From assembly GCA_947650285.1 (NCBI GenBank), contig CANTFL010000549.1:62001-126000 (forward strand): DNA of 64,000 bases. The letters run 5' to 3'. The translations under genes were made by a program, and so were the position numbers. Shown here piece after piece: positions 35,748 through 45,611 of this stretch (positions are counted from its first letter, which is position 1; each line of letters starts with the position of its first letter). This stretch comes from Hyaloperonospora brassicae (taxonomy: Eukaryota; Oomycota; Peronosporomycetes; Peronosporales; Peronosporaceae). Below the pieces are notes generated by a model, which was not told where the DNA came from, did no database searches, and worked only from the letters and a program-made list of their open reading frames with translations.

Positions 35748-36077
35748 TTACGACCAGTTATCAAGCGACCCTCGGGTGCAGCAACTTTTTAGACGTGCTA
35801 CTACCATCGCATAGGTGATCCGCCAATACAAAAACATGTTGCTATCGCACCTGCCAGCTTTCAAGTTTTTGGCGGTGAGGCTGCAGCTAGAAGATGTTAG
35901 GTGGCTAGGTGGTGCGAATGTGATGCATTCACGCCTCGTGTATTTCTCGCTGTCGTGAAGTGAAAGCACGTAGTATAATCGTCTCGGCCACGTCAGATAA
36001 TTTCTTTCGATCTCTTGCTCCTCACAATAGGTCAGGAGACTTGGCCAAACGACTTTGAAAAGCACATCAGCCAGCAT
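35748..36077 (-). pseudogene. Decayed gene fragment shared by both duplication copies
   Basis: Minus-strand frame containing TWPRRLYYVLSLHDSEKYTR. Copy 1 (plus strand near 17864-17920) still encodes TWPRRLHFMLSLHDSEKYTR at the nucleotide level, but in a frame that soon closes. Conservation of these residues while surrounding frames are broken suggests a former coding region duplicated with the DUF1295 gene. Family not recognised. A further minus-strand frame at 36180-36401 may belong to the same relic. Confidence 0.35.
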
Positions 36078-36412
36078 CCTCGATTCGTGGTCCGGTTACA
36101 CATCAATACTCTCCTTTACTGAGCCGCAGTTCACATCCTCATTATCTGAGCGCGCCGCTGCATGTGCAAACTGGCTTCGCTAACATTTGAGTTTGTACAC
36201 GATAGACAGACATCGGTGACATTCTTGTCGTGTGACTGTCGTGGAACACAAGTCACTGGAATTGCGCTTTACAGGAAGTAAGCGTTCGAGTAGATGTCCA
36301 GTTTCACACAAATTGATGGCAGAACGCGCAGATTTTGCCAAGCACATCGTTTCTTCATTACCATTGCAGCTTGAGAATTTTGGTTGAGCCGTACGAGACA
36401 CTTGTAGCGGTT

Positions 36413-36681
36413 ATGTGGGCGCTCATTTGTTTTCTGCTGTGGCTATCGATTGCTGAGGAGGTGAGTAGCGTTCATTTTGCTTTTTAAGGATAAAACCCCC
36501 GATCTTTGCCCGAATCACTATAGCAGCAACGGCATACACGCAGATGGCGAACAAAGACCCAAAGCTAAGGCAGTGCCTACACAAGTGTAGCAAGCAGCCT
36601 TTATTGGCTCAGTGCCGCATTGCCTGTAGGTATACGATACACAAAATCCTCGTAACAGCGACAACTTTGTCTTTACGTTAA
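36413..36681 (+). CDS. Candidate small secreted cysteine-rich protein (two exons)
   Basis: Exon 1 (36413-36460) encodes MWALICFLLWLSIAEE, a short strongly hydrophobic signal peptide. The intron 36461-36543 (83 nt, typical size here) has a GTGAGT donor and ACGCAG acceptor. Exon 2 (36544-36681) adds a 45-residue mature part with four Cys in a C-x3-C-x8-C-x3-C arrangement (QCLHKCSKQPLLAQCRIAC). Total 61 residues. Neither exon is long enough to stand out on its own. An earlier acceptor at 36523 would lead to a quick stop. Such small Cys-rich secreted proteins are common oomycete effectors, but the family is not recognised. The gene converges on the G-patch gene 43 bp away. The model rests on splice signals and signal-peptide logic only. 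Confidence 0.4.
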
Positions 36682-36724
36682 AGTTCGTGATATACCCTAC
36701 AAAACATCAATACAATGACACAAT

Positions 36725-37642
36725 TTATTGCGAGAACGGATTCAAGAAAGCCGACGGGACGTTGCGTCCAGCCAGCGCTGCCTTCTTCTTCGTGCCGATC
36801 TTCACTCCTCCACTAAATTCAAACCCTCCCTTCGTTGTACCTGCACTTTTTCCGCTGTCACTTTTCACCGCCACGACAGATCCTTCAGTTTTGGCCGTAT
36901 CTGCTCGCGCTGCCTGAGTTTGTGCAGCTATCCGTCGCTGCAACAGCAACCGTTCCTTCACTTGCGCCTTCTCGTGCTTGACATTTTGCGCTTCCTCGGA
37001 CCCCGGCCGTCGTTTCTGCTGCTGCTGCAACTCCTTCAGTCTCTTTGTGTGGTGGTGATCGTACGAACTCAGATGGTTTTCCATCTCTGTCACCGACTTG
37101 TACTGTTTCCGGCAGTCGGAGCAGTAAAAAGCTGCCTGCATATTCTTGACTTGTGCTTTTACCCGTTGCTCTTGTGCACTTTTTGACTCGCGAATGGCGA
37201 TTTGCTCAGCCGTTTCCAGCACTTCCGAGTCCAATTTGCGACGCTCACTTGTTGCCAATTGCGTCACGTGGTCGTACTCTTCCTGTGGCAAGTAAAACAG
37301 GAACATGAGTTACCTACCGACGATCCCAAAATGTTTCCGACAAATGGGACCAAAAGTGAACGAACTGAACAACTTCTTACCGACTTTCCGAGCCCCAGAC
37401 ACACCAAGTTTTCCTTCATTTTTACGGGCTCGACGATGCCTGCGTACCCAACATATAAAAATAAAGAGCGAAGTTATTTATTTACAGACCCTCCATATAT
37501 GCGTACCGCAGGACACGTAGAGCGACTAGCCTTGCTCGTGCTTGCCCAGTCCAGATCCCGTGCGCCAACCCAACTTGAGAAGCAGACGATAGCCGCGGTT
37601 GGACGTGTCCAGCGCGTGCTCGGCCTCCGAAGCAACAGACAT
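36725..37642 (-). CDS. G-patch / C2H2 zinc-finger protein (GPATCH8-like), three exons
   Basis: Exons 37642-37531, 37439-37381 and 37282-36725, giving 242 residues. Exon 1 encodes YRLLLKLGWRTGSGLGKHEQ, exon 2 continues GIVEPVKMKENLVCLGLGKS: together a complete G-patch. Exon 3 carries a C2H2 finger FYCSDCRKQYKSVTEMENHL.S.DH..H, followed by a Lys/Gln-rich helix and a C-terminal block ending AFLNPFSQ. This order (G-patch, then finger, then charged helix) matches GPATCH8-type nuclear RNA-processing proteins. Intron 2 (37380-37283) is GTAAGA...CACAG. Intron 1 (37530-37440) starts GCTAGT and ends CGCAG, a non-canonical GC-AG intron. The protein logic across the junction makes that join convincing. 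Confidence 0.82.
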
Positions 37643-37926
37643 GCTCTCGGTAATTTATAAATATGGTCGAGGTAAAAGAAACTATGATTTTGTAACTCGG
37701 TTACGTTGTGAATTTGAAAAAAATTACATTGTATTATATTACTTGCATGGGTGGGAAAATAAGATAGATTCGGGCACTCATGCATTTGTAGGGACGCGCA
37801 CTTGTATGCACTTCATTCCTTAACTACTTTCTGCACGTAAACGAGGTGCACACATTTTGTATTGCGTATCGAGCACAAAACAAGGTCATGATAACTTGCT
37901 CGTTCCAACGCGTCGTCAGTCGCGGG

Positions 37927-38200
37927 CGCAGGGGGTGAGCCCGTTACATAAAAATAGATATCTTTGCATCAATTTTCGAACATAATCTATTTAGATCGTG
38001 TTCAATGGACATTACCCGTAAGGAGTAAGGTAGAAGGAATATTACCCCCGAGGGTAATTTCTCATTGATGGATTGCTCCACCTGATGGTTGATGTTCACG
38101 GTACATCAAACAGATTAACCACCAATCGCTGCTGGACGCGCGCAATGGGTGGTGAGCAAGAAACCCACATTTAAAATTGTAGTTTAATATAGTTAACTCA
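37927..38200 (+). mobile_element. LTR fragment of the window's recurrent retroelement family, plus orientation
   Basis: Begins near a degraded GGGGTGAGCCCGTTACA terminus and contains the family core CCACCAATCGCTGCTGGACG followed by CGCAATGGGTGGTGAGC. Boundaries are approximate. No internal coding region is attached. Confidence 0.55.
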
Positions 38201-38608
38201 AGACGAAAAATGATTTATTGAGAAACAAAAATATATTCATTACAACAGTATTGAACTCAATTGACCAGCCGTGCGAATCCCGCAAACTTTGTTCGTTTCG
38301 TTTCGTAATGTCCGAGTCGAAAGTCGACCACCTAATGAGCCGCATATTTTTGAAACGGCGTAGCCAAACCTACGGCAGATTCCTTTTTCAATACCAGCAG
38401 CTCGACGTCGGAGTGGCAGCGGGTCGCCCGTTACGCGCCGGACCACTTACTCTGGCTTGTCAAGCGTTTTACGTTCCCTAATGAGCCACTTCAGATCCTT
38501 GCCCCGTCCGTTTTCGTCCAGTGGATGGCCGAGAGTTGGCGAAGCTTTTTGGAAGATGGGCTGCGGCGGTATCGATAGCAACCCCTAAGTCAGCCGCCGC
38601 AAATTTGT

Positions 38609-38725
38609 AACGGGGTGGGCCTGTTACGTAATAATATCATTTGTGACAATAAAATAATGGAGCCGCTAATTAGCCATCACCTTCTTGCTAATTGGCCCTC
38701 AGTCCCAATTTTTTTTCGAAATCTG
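38609..38725 (+). mobile_element. 5' end of an LTR, truncated by another repeat
   Basis: Starts TGTAACGGGGTGGGCCTGTTACG, the family's hairpin terminus, and breaks off into a sequence (38657-38725) that recurs inverted at 39833-39906 and again, diverged, near 39715-39760. Confidence 0.5.
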
Positions 38726-39501
38726 TTTGGTCGAAGTGTAAAATGGGAACATCTCATTGAAATTACCTAAACTTTTATACGTCACAAAGAGACTCTTGCG
38801 CTTCTTATAATTAAGTTGATCGAAATGGTGTTGAGCTGTTATCGCCATGTTGCTGCTGCTAGGACGTTCTACAAGCCTGTGGTACCGGTGACTAATCGAT
38901 TGGATTTTGTGTGGTGTTTAATGCTTTGGCAGTGTGTATGCTCATGATCACGAAAGAGTTTCAGTGCCTGATGGCATCTGCGGGGATTCCCTTGAATATC
39001 GTATATCGCACTTTGCAGGTAAATCTCATGCGAAGAATTGAAGGTCACTGCTGCAACAGAACATTGACGAGAAGCCACTAATAGTGCGTACCAACTATTG
39101 CAGATTATGGTCAAGTTTGAACAGGGCCCCACGGGACAGTTGGCGCTCATCATGTTGGCCCTGAAACTTGGTTGGATCAATTGCGCACTTGTTCACCACA
39201 ATGCAGGAGACGGGCGACCCAGTGCAGGCTGCAAGTGTCGATGTGGGTATTTTGCTGAACGGAACGCTGGTTTTGCATGTTTTTTGTTTTTATGAGCTAT
39301 GAACAAGGTGCTTGGCTACGCATAGAAGAAGAAGGAGGTGTAGCAGCAACCCAGCTCAAATGCCACTGCTTTAATTATATCTTTTGTACCAAATCGTGTT
39401 GCTGGCAAGCAAATCATATTCAATTCCGTTAACAATTGGGCAGTAGATAGCCACGTATTGTCCTCATGTGATAACCTTATTCCGTAGACCATGTTGCTGT
39501 T

Positions 39502-39723
39502 TTACGTCTTAAACCTTATAATCCAGTGCGTCTGAGCCTTTATTGTTGCTGCTGGTGCTGTAGTTGCTGATGGTGGTGCTGCTGGTGTTCGAGTAGCTGT
39601 TTCTTGTGCTTGACGACAACAGTTTCGGGCATTGCGACCTATTTGCTGGCAAGTCCGACATCGCCGGCGTCGCACAGGAGCTTCTAACGCACCTGCAGCA
39701 TGCTCGAACTGCGATAGGGGCAA
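39502..39723 (-). pseudogene. Transposase-type zinc-knuckle tail (fragment)
   Basis: 73-codon frame with RRRRCRTCQQIGRNARNC, a C-x2-C-x-x-x-G-x-N/H-x4-C knuckle like that at the C-terminus of MULE-type and related transposases, here with the usual His replaced. A Thr/Ala/Pro-rich tail follows. No catalytic domain nearby. Confidence 0.35.
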
Positions 39724-39832
39724 TGAGCAAGAAGTTGATGGCTAAATAGCGGTTATCTAAAGAAAAAGGTCTTCTTCTTATCGATGTCCCAGTTCTACGG
39801 CAAAAGAGACGTCCCAAATATTTGAGCCAATT

Positions 39833-40299
39833 AGATTTCGAAAAATTTGGGACTGAGGGGCAATTAGCAAGAAGGTGATGGCTAGATAGGGATCTCCTAT
39901 AATAATGGAGGATATTAAACATAATATTCTCACTACATTATCACCAAGTTCATCGATATTGTTGCAGTGACCCAAATGTATACCTATTGGTTGGTATACC
40001 ACTATATCAACCCACCAATTGCTGCTAGATGCGCGCGATGGGTGATAAGTATACTTCACCATACATTCTTCGGTAACAATAGAGTTAAGTTAGGACTGAT
40101 AGGACAAGACACATTTTGGGTCTTTAACATTAACTAATAAACTTTTTCTTTTCTCTTGCTAAGCTTAGTTGTCTAGTACTAAGTCTTTCTCTGGGCGCGT
40201 ACAGTGTACGCAACCTAACAAGGGCACTGGTTCTTACTGCATTCAGTGAGATCTTGCTACGCACTGCTGTCAGTGCGTAGCTTTCAGTGCCTTGTTACA
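39833..40299 (+). mobile_element. LTR copy of the recurrent family, plus orientation
   Basis: Shares TTGCAGTGACCCAA, TATCAACCCACCAATTGCTG, a TAGATGCGCGCGATGGGTG core and the AGACACATTTT block with the copy at 62.9-63.4 kb. It ends near CTTGTTACA (40299). The 5' terminus is replaced by the inverted repeat also present at 38.66 kb. Confidence 0.6.
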
Positions 40300-40443
40300 A
40301 AATTTGGCTCGAATAGTAGATTGGTAACACGCAGCTATGGGAAAGCGGGTCGAAGAATGGTGTAAATGATGTGCTGAAGAGGGATACCCTGGAACCCGGA
40401 CTAGGTACGAAGTTCGGATGGGTGTATCACGACAATCAGGTCC

Positions 40444-40547
40444 GATCTGGGAGCAGATTTGATCCGAGAGGAGATCCGATATAAAAAGGAGAATCGATCC
40501 AAGAGGGATCCGATCTGAGATGGATCCGCACGAGATCAGATCCTGAT
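40444..40547 (+). repeat. GATC-rich irregular repeat
   Basis: Ten GATC sites in about 105 bp, mostly inside GGATCCGATCTGA-like palindromic words. It lies just downstream of an LTR and may be part of the element's leader. Confidence 0.7.
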
Positions 40548-41194
40548 CTGAGTCAGAGGTAGGGGATAGACCAAGGAGCTTACATTAGTCAGGATACATA
40601 GTTATTTATTAGACTACGCGTGGCAAGTGCCTTCTGCATCGATAAGCTAGGTCGTAGGTTTTGTGAGATGGTTGGCCAACATTAGACAGAGTTCAATTCT
40701 CTTCAAAAGACACGCTTCGTCTCTTCCGGTATGGATCTTTGGTCTCCCGACGAAATCAAGAGTTACGCCTCTCGTCTATACAAGTGTCGCACCTGGATTG
40801 TTGGCCAGGTGCGTACAAGACTCTCACAACATCATGACAACTGCGATAGGACGCAGAAAAAAAGCAAGGGTGATCAAGATCTCGAGACGGCTCAAGTGGT
40901 CAGACGATCAAGCGGATAAAGATCTACATATTGGACAGTGCGATCTCATTGATATCTAGGTAGCTCACATCGATTACCTACATGTAACCTGTGATTGATT
41001 GAATACTTCCACGCGATCACCTCAGCCCCAAACACGGTCAAGTTTAGCATAAACACGAGTCCACCAAGAAGGGTGGAGCCTGCCTACTGACGATTACACA
41101 TGGTGAGGAAGGAATCAAGCACCGAAACAAAGTACCACCTCCGGCAGTCGGTCCTTTAGGCGCCAGTGGGGAGTCGGGATCACGTCAGCAATTT

Positions 41195-41213
41195 TTCGAA
41201 CCCCGCTCCACCA
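41195..41213 (-). other. Primer-binding-site-like sequence
   Basis: On the minus strand TGGTGGAGCGGGGTTCGAA, the exact complement of a tRNA 3' end (T-arm, acceptor, CCA). It lies four bases downstream of a likely LTR end (TGCA at 41221-41218, minus strand), the right place for reverse-transcription priming. Confidence 0.5.
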
Positions 41214-41217
41214 CAAA

Positions 41218-41640
41218 TGCATAAGAATTGTTATGGGCAAATTGCGTGTAGAGACTGATCTTGCAAATGAAGCTTGATAAATTTTCAAGAAATTTCATAT
41301 TGGAAAGCGGCAATTGTGTTTCGCTAACTTTCTGTACAGCTAACACCGACCAACCATGTCGTTACCAGTTATTGTCGTTGGTGTGAATCAAACGTGCCAG
41401 ACATAGACCGACCCGTGCTCAAAAGTCACCCACCTAGCTTTGTGCAATCGCATTAACCTTTACGACTGAGTATTAACCAAACCTGTGACAGAACTGTAAT
41501 TAATATAGTTAACTTGGCTATATAGACCCCTTTGTCTTTTACTAAGGCCATACCAGATTACAAACTGAAAATGGAGGAAATCGCTCACCACCCACTGCTT
41601 GCGTCTAGATGCGATGGTGGAGGTGGAGTCGGTAATTATA
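41218..41640 (-). mobile_element. LTR copy of the recurrent family, minus orientation
   Basis: Minus strand holds CACCATCGCATCTAGACGCA followed by AGCAGTGGGTGGTGAGC, then AT-rich sequence to TTATGCA, followed by the primer-binding-like site. The outer (5') limit is uncertain. Confidence 0.5.
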
Positions 41641-42899
41641 TCGGCTTTTTTCGATCAAGAAGTGGAGCAGTGCTGAATGTTACCTTCTAGGGATACCTCT
41701 CATAAACATTACTCAAATAAGGTACTAATAGAAAAATATTATTAATCATGACGAATTCAGATTGACATAACTTGGTGTCAATAACATGTATAGGGCTCAT
41801 TCTGTTACACAACCGAACACTTTGCTTCCCAATATACGTGCGCATGTGATTCGCCATTACGTGAATAGCCTGTTTTCGTAAAACAGGGATTCGCAAACCA
41901 GAGACCGTGTGGCTCAGCGAGGACAAAAGCTATAAAACTTTGTTGGCTGAGACCTTCTCTCGAGAAGTATGAGATTTAGTTCAAGTAACACACGACGCGT
42001 AAGTACCCACAATGTGCTGAAAAATCAATATAAGCACAAAGTCGTGCGATTGCACGCACCAGTATGGCTAATGCTGAGTTTTACGCGAACGCACTCACTA
42101 GCACCATGATAATTTGGAGAGTCGGCAGTGCATGTGTATCGAGCGTCGAATTAACAGGACAGTGTATGTATATCAAGCGTCGAATTGATGCGCTGCAGTC
42201 TGGGCGCGTGTCGAGAAATAACTACGACATAGCCACTTGGCAAAAACGAAGAAAACGAAATCGATTGTGCCACAGTCGATGTCATGTTATGTCATGAATG
42301 CTAGCTTATGTGACATCTCGAGCATGGTGATGTCGTATACAGATCGTGGACTGTGACCTATGTATTGCAATTTCCAAAATGGAGAGGTATGATGGTGATA
42401 CCAGAGAATGCATCCGTCGTTTGCAGCTCATCATACCAACTTTTCCGAACTAGCCTTTCCGAGCTCCAAGATCTCTGACATGGTTATTTGCAAGGTCCTG
42501 TAAAACTTTGTAGCTAATGTACATAAACACGCCTTTTATCATCAATGAGCTCGCGGATAGCGAACGACATTGTGAATACTCGATATAAATGCAGATGCTT
42601 TTGGCGTAAGTTATATTCCGCATGTCACACTGAAGTCGTCACCGCAAAGTTCCAGAAATTTCATACACAAGCATATGCACGGCGCAGATATGTTATAACT
42701 CATTATCTGTGCACAGGTTGCGAAGCGTACCTGATTATTTCGGTAGTGTTTATTGTCCGCAATACGAGAAGGAGCTGTATAAAGTCTGTAATCATATTCT
42801 GTAACGGTGAACACCCTTGCGTGAACCGAACGCAAGGGTTTTGGTGCGCCCGACAGACGTACACGAGGCAAACGAGGAAGCGTAGATGAGGGAAAAGTA

Positions 42900-43193
42900 T
42901 AGCTGCTATATTAACATAATTAAGTCTTTAACCACTGTCTCTCTGTTTGACTCAACTTAATTATACTAATCTAACTGAATGTATGACGACGTCTACTCAC
43001 CACTCATTGCGCGCGTCTTGCGGCGATTGGTGGGTTGATATCGTCAAGATATCAATCAATGAGCAGACTCTTTGGTCGACCCATCAACATCACCACTATT
43101 GGTGATATTGTTAAAAGAATATTCAACATGATATTCTTTAATTGTCATTATCTCATAAATGACAATTTCCATGTAACGGGCTGCCCCGTTACA
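42900..43193 (-). mobile_element. LTR copy with a chain of hairpins, minus orientation
   Basis: Starts (minus strand) TGTAACGGGGCAGCCCGTTACA at 43193-43172, a 9-bp stem with a 4-nt loop, then further perfect short stems at 43141-43166 and 43115-43138. The family core CCACCAATCGCCGCAAGACG is at about 43035-43015. The inner end is approximate. Confidence 0.6.
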
Positions 43194-43199
43194 TATTCT

Positions 43200-45577
43200 A
43201 CACCTATTGAAGTGACGATACATACGTTGTAGTACGATCTGGCCTTGCCGCACGAGTGAGTCCGACAGCTACTTGCAAACAAGTTTGATCGACCTGAATG
43301 TGTACCATGTGGGCTCATTCGAAAGAAGCTTGACATGATGCTGCTTTATTTTTTCATATCCAGGATGATTGTTTATCGAATAAAGAAGACACAGCACCTC
43401 TATTGCAAATATATCTTCGCCAACAAACCTACAGAAGATATTGGAGTGAAAAGGATATACATGCTATGAAGGCTGTAAGAATGTGAGATGGGTGAACACA
43501 ACAGACTCCCGCGTACTTTTGTGATCCGCATTCCACAAGGTCACGATTTTGAAACACACATGTTTGTCGAACGACAGTTTGAATAACGCCTTTTACGATT
43601 TATATAGCAGAAAGTTCTAATTCTCGTCGACTTACGAGGAGTTTGAGATTCTGTGGAAGACATGCACAACATTGACGAATGGAAGAGAGAGCGTAGAACA
43701 GCGTATCGAATGTAGCGCAGTTAGACTGACCCGAGTCACGATAAGAACCTCTGAATATTGTGGCTGGATAGTTCATATCACAAAAGCCACTATCATTCCA
43801 CTGCGGATACGAGTTGCCAAGCACAGACATGCAAGGGAATACAAAACGACAAGACTAAATTCATAGCGCAAATACTGTAGTTCGTCGAGTGGAAACCTGA
43901 ATAGTTTACCATTGCATCCGGTTCTGGTGATGACGGAGGGATGAAGGTACCATAATCAATACATTTTGTGTCTGCTGCACAAATTTGTCTGCAGATCTGA
44001 TGCTCTTACGAATGAGGTCGTACAGTCGATTACGCGATGAGCGATTGTGCAACGTGTGGGATTTGTTAAGTAACGTCACTGCCTATGATGAGTGTGGGTA
44101 CCACGTCGAGGTAGGGAGCTCATTAAAATGGCCAGAGTCGACGCTTAGAATATCGATGAACAGGATAAGAGTAAGCTGCTCTGGAACTATCTCTCTCCGT
44201 GTATGGAGATATCGAATTGGACCTTTTGTAAAAGTATGCGCTCAGAGGTGAGAACGATCCCCTGGAGTCTTTCTAGAAGGACATCACCCCCCATCGAATT
44301 CGATAGAACACCTTTAATAAGTTTGCTCGATTCATGTAATTAGACACACCAGAATAGTTACATTGCCCGGTGATGGTGATAGGCGTAAACGTCACTTCTG
44401 CGTACATGTCTTCTAAAGCGCAAGTGTGCACTCGGGACATTGCGATATGACATGCGTCGCTGTATCGTTTTGACCTCTTTGTTCGATCAAGACATAGGTG
44501 GTCTACTCTAGACCTTGGCTACCGCGTGTACGATGCTTCCTTACTTTGCTACGCCTTATGATGTCAAAGCACTGAATCTGTTTCTCCATCATCGCTATTG
44601 CAAGAAACCTCTGCTTTTGCACTCACATGGTTACACTGCGTGTGTACAATTCCAATGCAGTGCACCACCGAAGAAAACGATGGATGAAGGAGTCACACAG
44701 CATTTCGGCTTACTTAGATGTAGTTTTTATCCGCTGTGTGGACTATCTTTGGCGCTTTCAGGCACGTAACATGCAGATGCTGGCTCACCTTCGGCATTGT
44801 GAGGCGATCACAAGAGCATGCGACAAAAGGTATGCGCATTGGATACTAGGCTAGATGAGCTACATCATGCGTGGTCAATCGGCGTGTTGTGGGTTGGTGT
44901 GCACGAATCTTTACCGAACAAGCTCGCAGTTCTTGGTTGTTGTTCTTCAGCAAGATAGAGATTTAACATGCGTCGCCGATTCGTCGTGCCGCTTTCTCTA
45001 CTGCTCCCGGCTCGTCAAAAGCCGCGTTCGTTGGCAGCTTTCGGCTAATGATTGTGGCTGTAGTAAGGTTCTCCGCGAGCTGTGTCTGTGTCTTGTTGGA
45101 TGCCGCCTACCACTCACGCAGCTTCGTAACTCACCACTCGGTGGACTGCGGGCGTAGATTCTCGAACAGGTGGGCTTTCGACGCGTTCACCGCCTGATCG
45201 AAGTGTGCCGGTGCAAGCACTACCTTTGGCAGGCAGCCAACAGTTTGGCAGTACTGACACGGCTTTGACAGCGAACGCGGTGTGGCAGTGCCCGTTCACG
45301 GAAATAAAGTGCACGTAGCACAAGAATCCATCGAGCAGCTCAGTTGGAAGTAGCAGCTCCGTGAGGCTGCATGTTGACGCAAGTTGTTTCGTACAACGGG
45401 CGTCACGACGCTATGGATTGAGACCGTGTCGCACGGCGCGTCTTCAGTGCGCCACCTAAGTACGACGCGTGACAACTCGCGTGTCGATCCCCCTCCATCA
45501 CGCCCCAATGCCTCGCGAGCGACTTCCCGACTTTCCGTCTTCTCGTCTGCCTCTCTCTCTCTCGAGCGTCGCGACGA
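43200..45577. other. AT-rich repeat-flanking spacer, no gene seen
   Basis: Frames are short and non-ATG. No splice-able signal peptide or domain seen. Confidence 0.4.
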
Positions 45578-45594
45578 TCTCATTCTGCAATTCG
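45578..45594 (+). promoter_or_regulatory. Inr + FPR core promoter of the esterase gene
   Basis: TCTCATTCTGCAATTCG is the clearest example in the window of the oomycete composite core: TCATTCT initiator and GCAATTC flanking element, about 30 nt before the ATG. Confidence 0.65.
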
Positions 45595-45611
45595 CACCTC
45601 CGCGCACACAT

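Larger units (their letters stand above)
34275..36058 (+). repeat. Segmental duplication, copy 2 (inverted relative to 17783-19545)
   Basis: Same order as copy 1: core promoter, DUF1295 gene, then a diverged 3' flank. It contains a unique 17-bp inverted repeat (35568-35609) not seen in the same form in copy 1. Confidence 0.85.

Noticed and set aside
41150..41215. tRNA gene reading of the ...TTCGAACCCCGCTCCACCA segment
   Set aside because: No matching acceptor, D or anticodon arms upstream, and nuclear tRNA genes do not encode CCA; it fits a primer-binding site instead.
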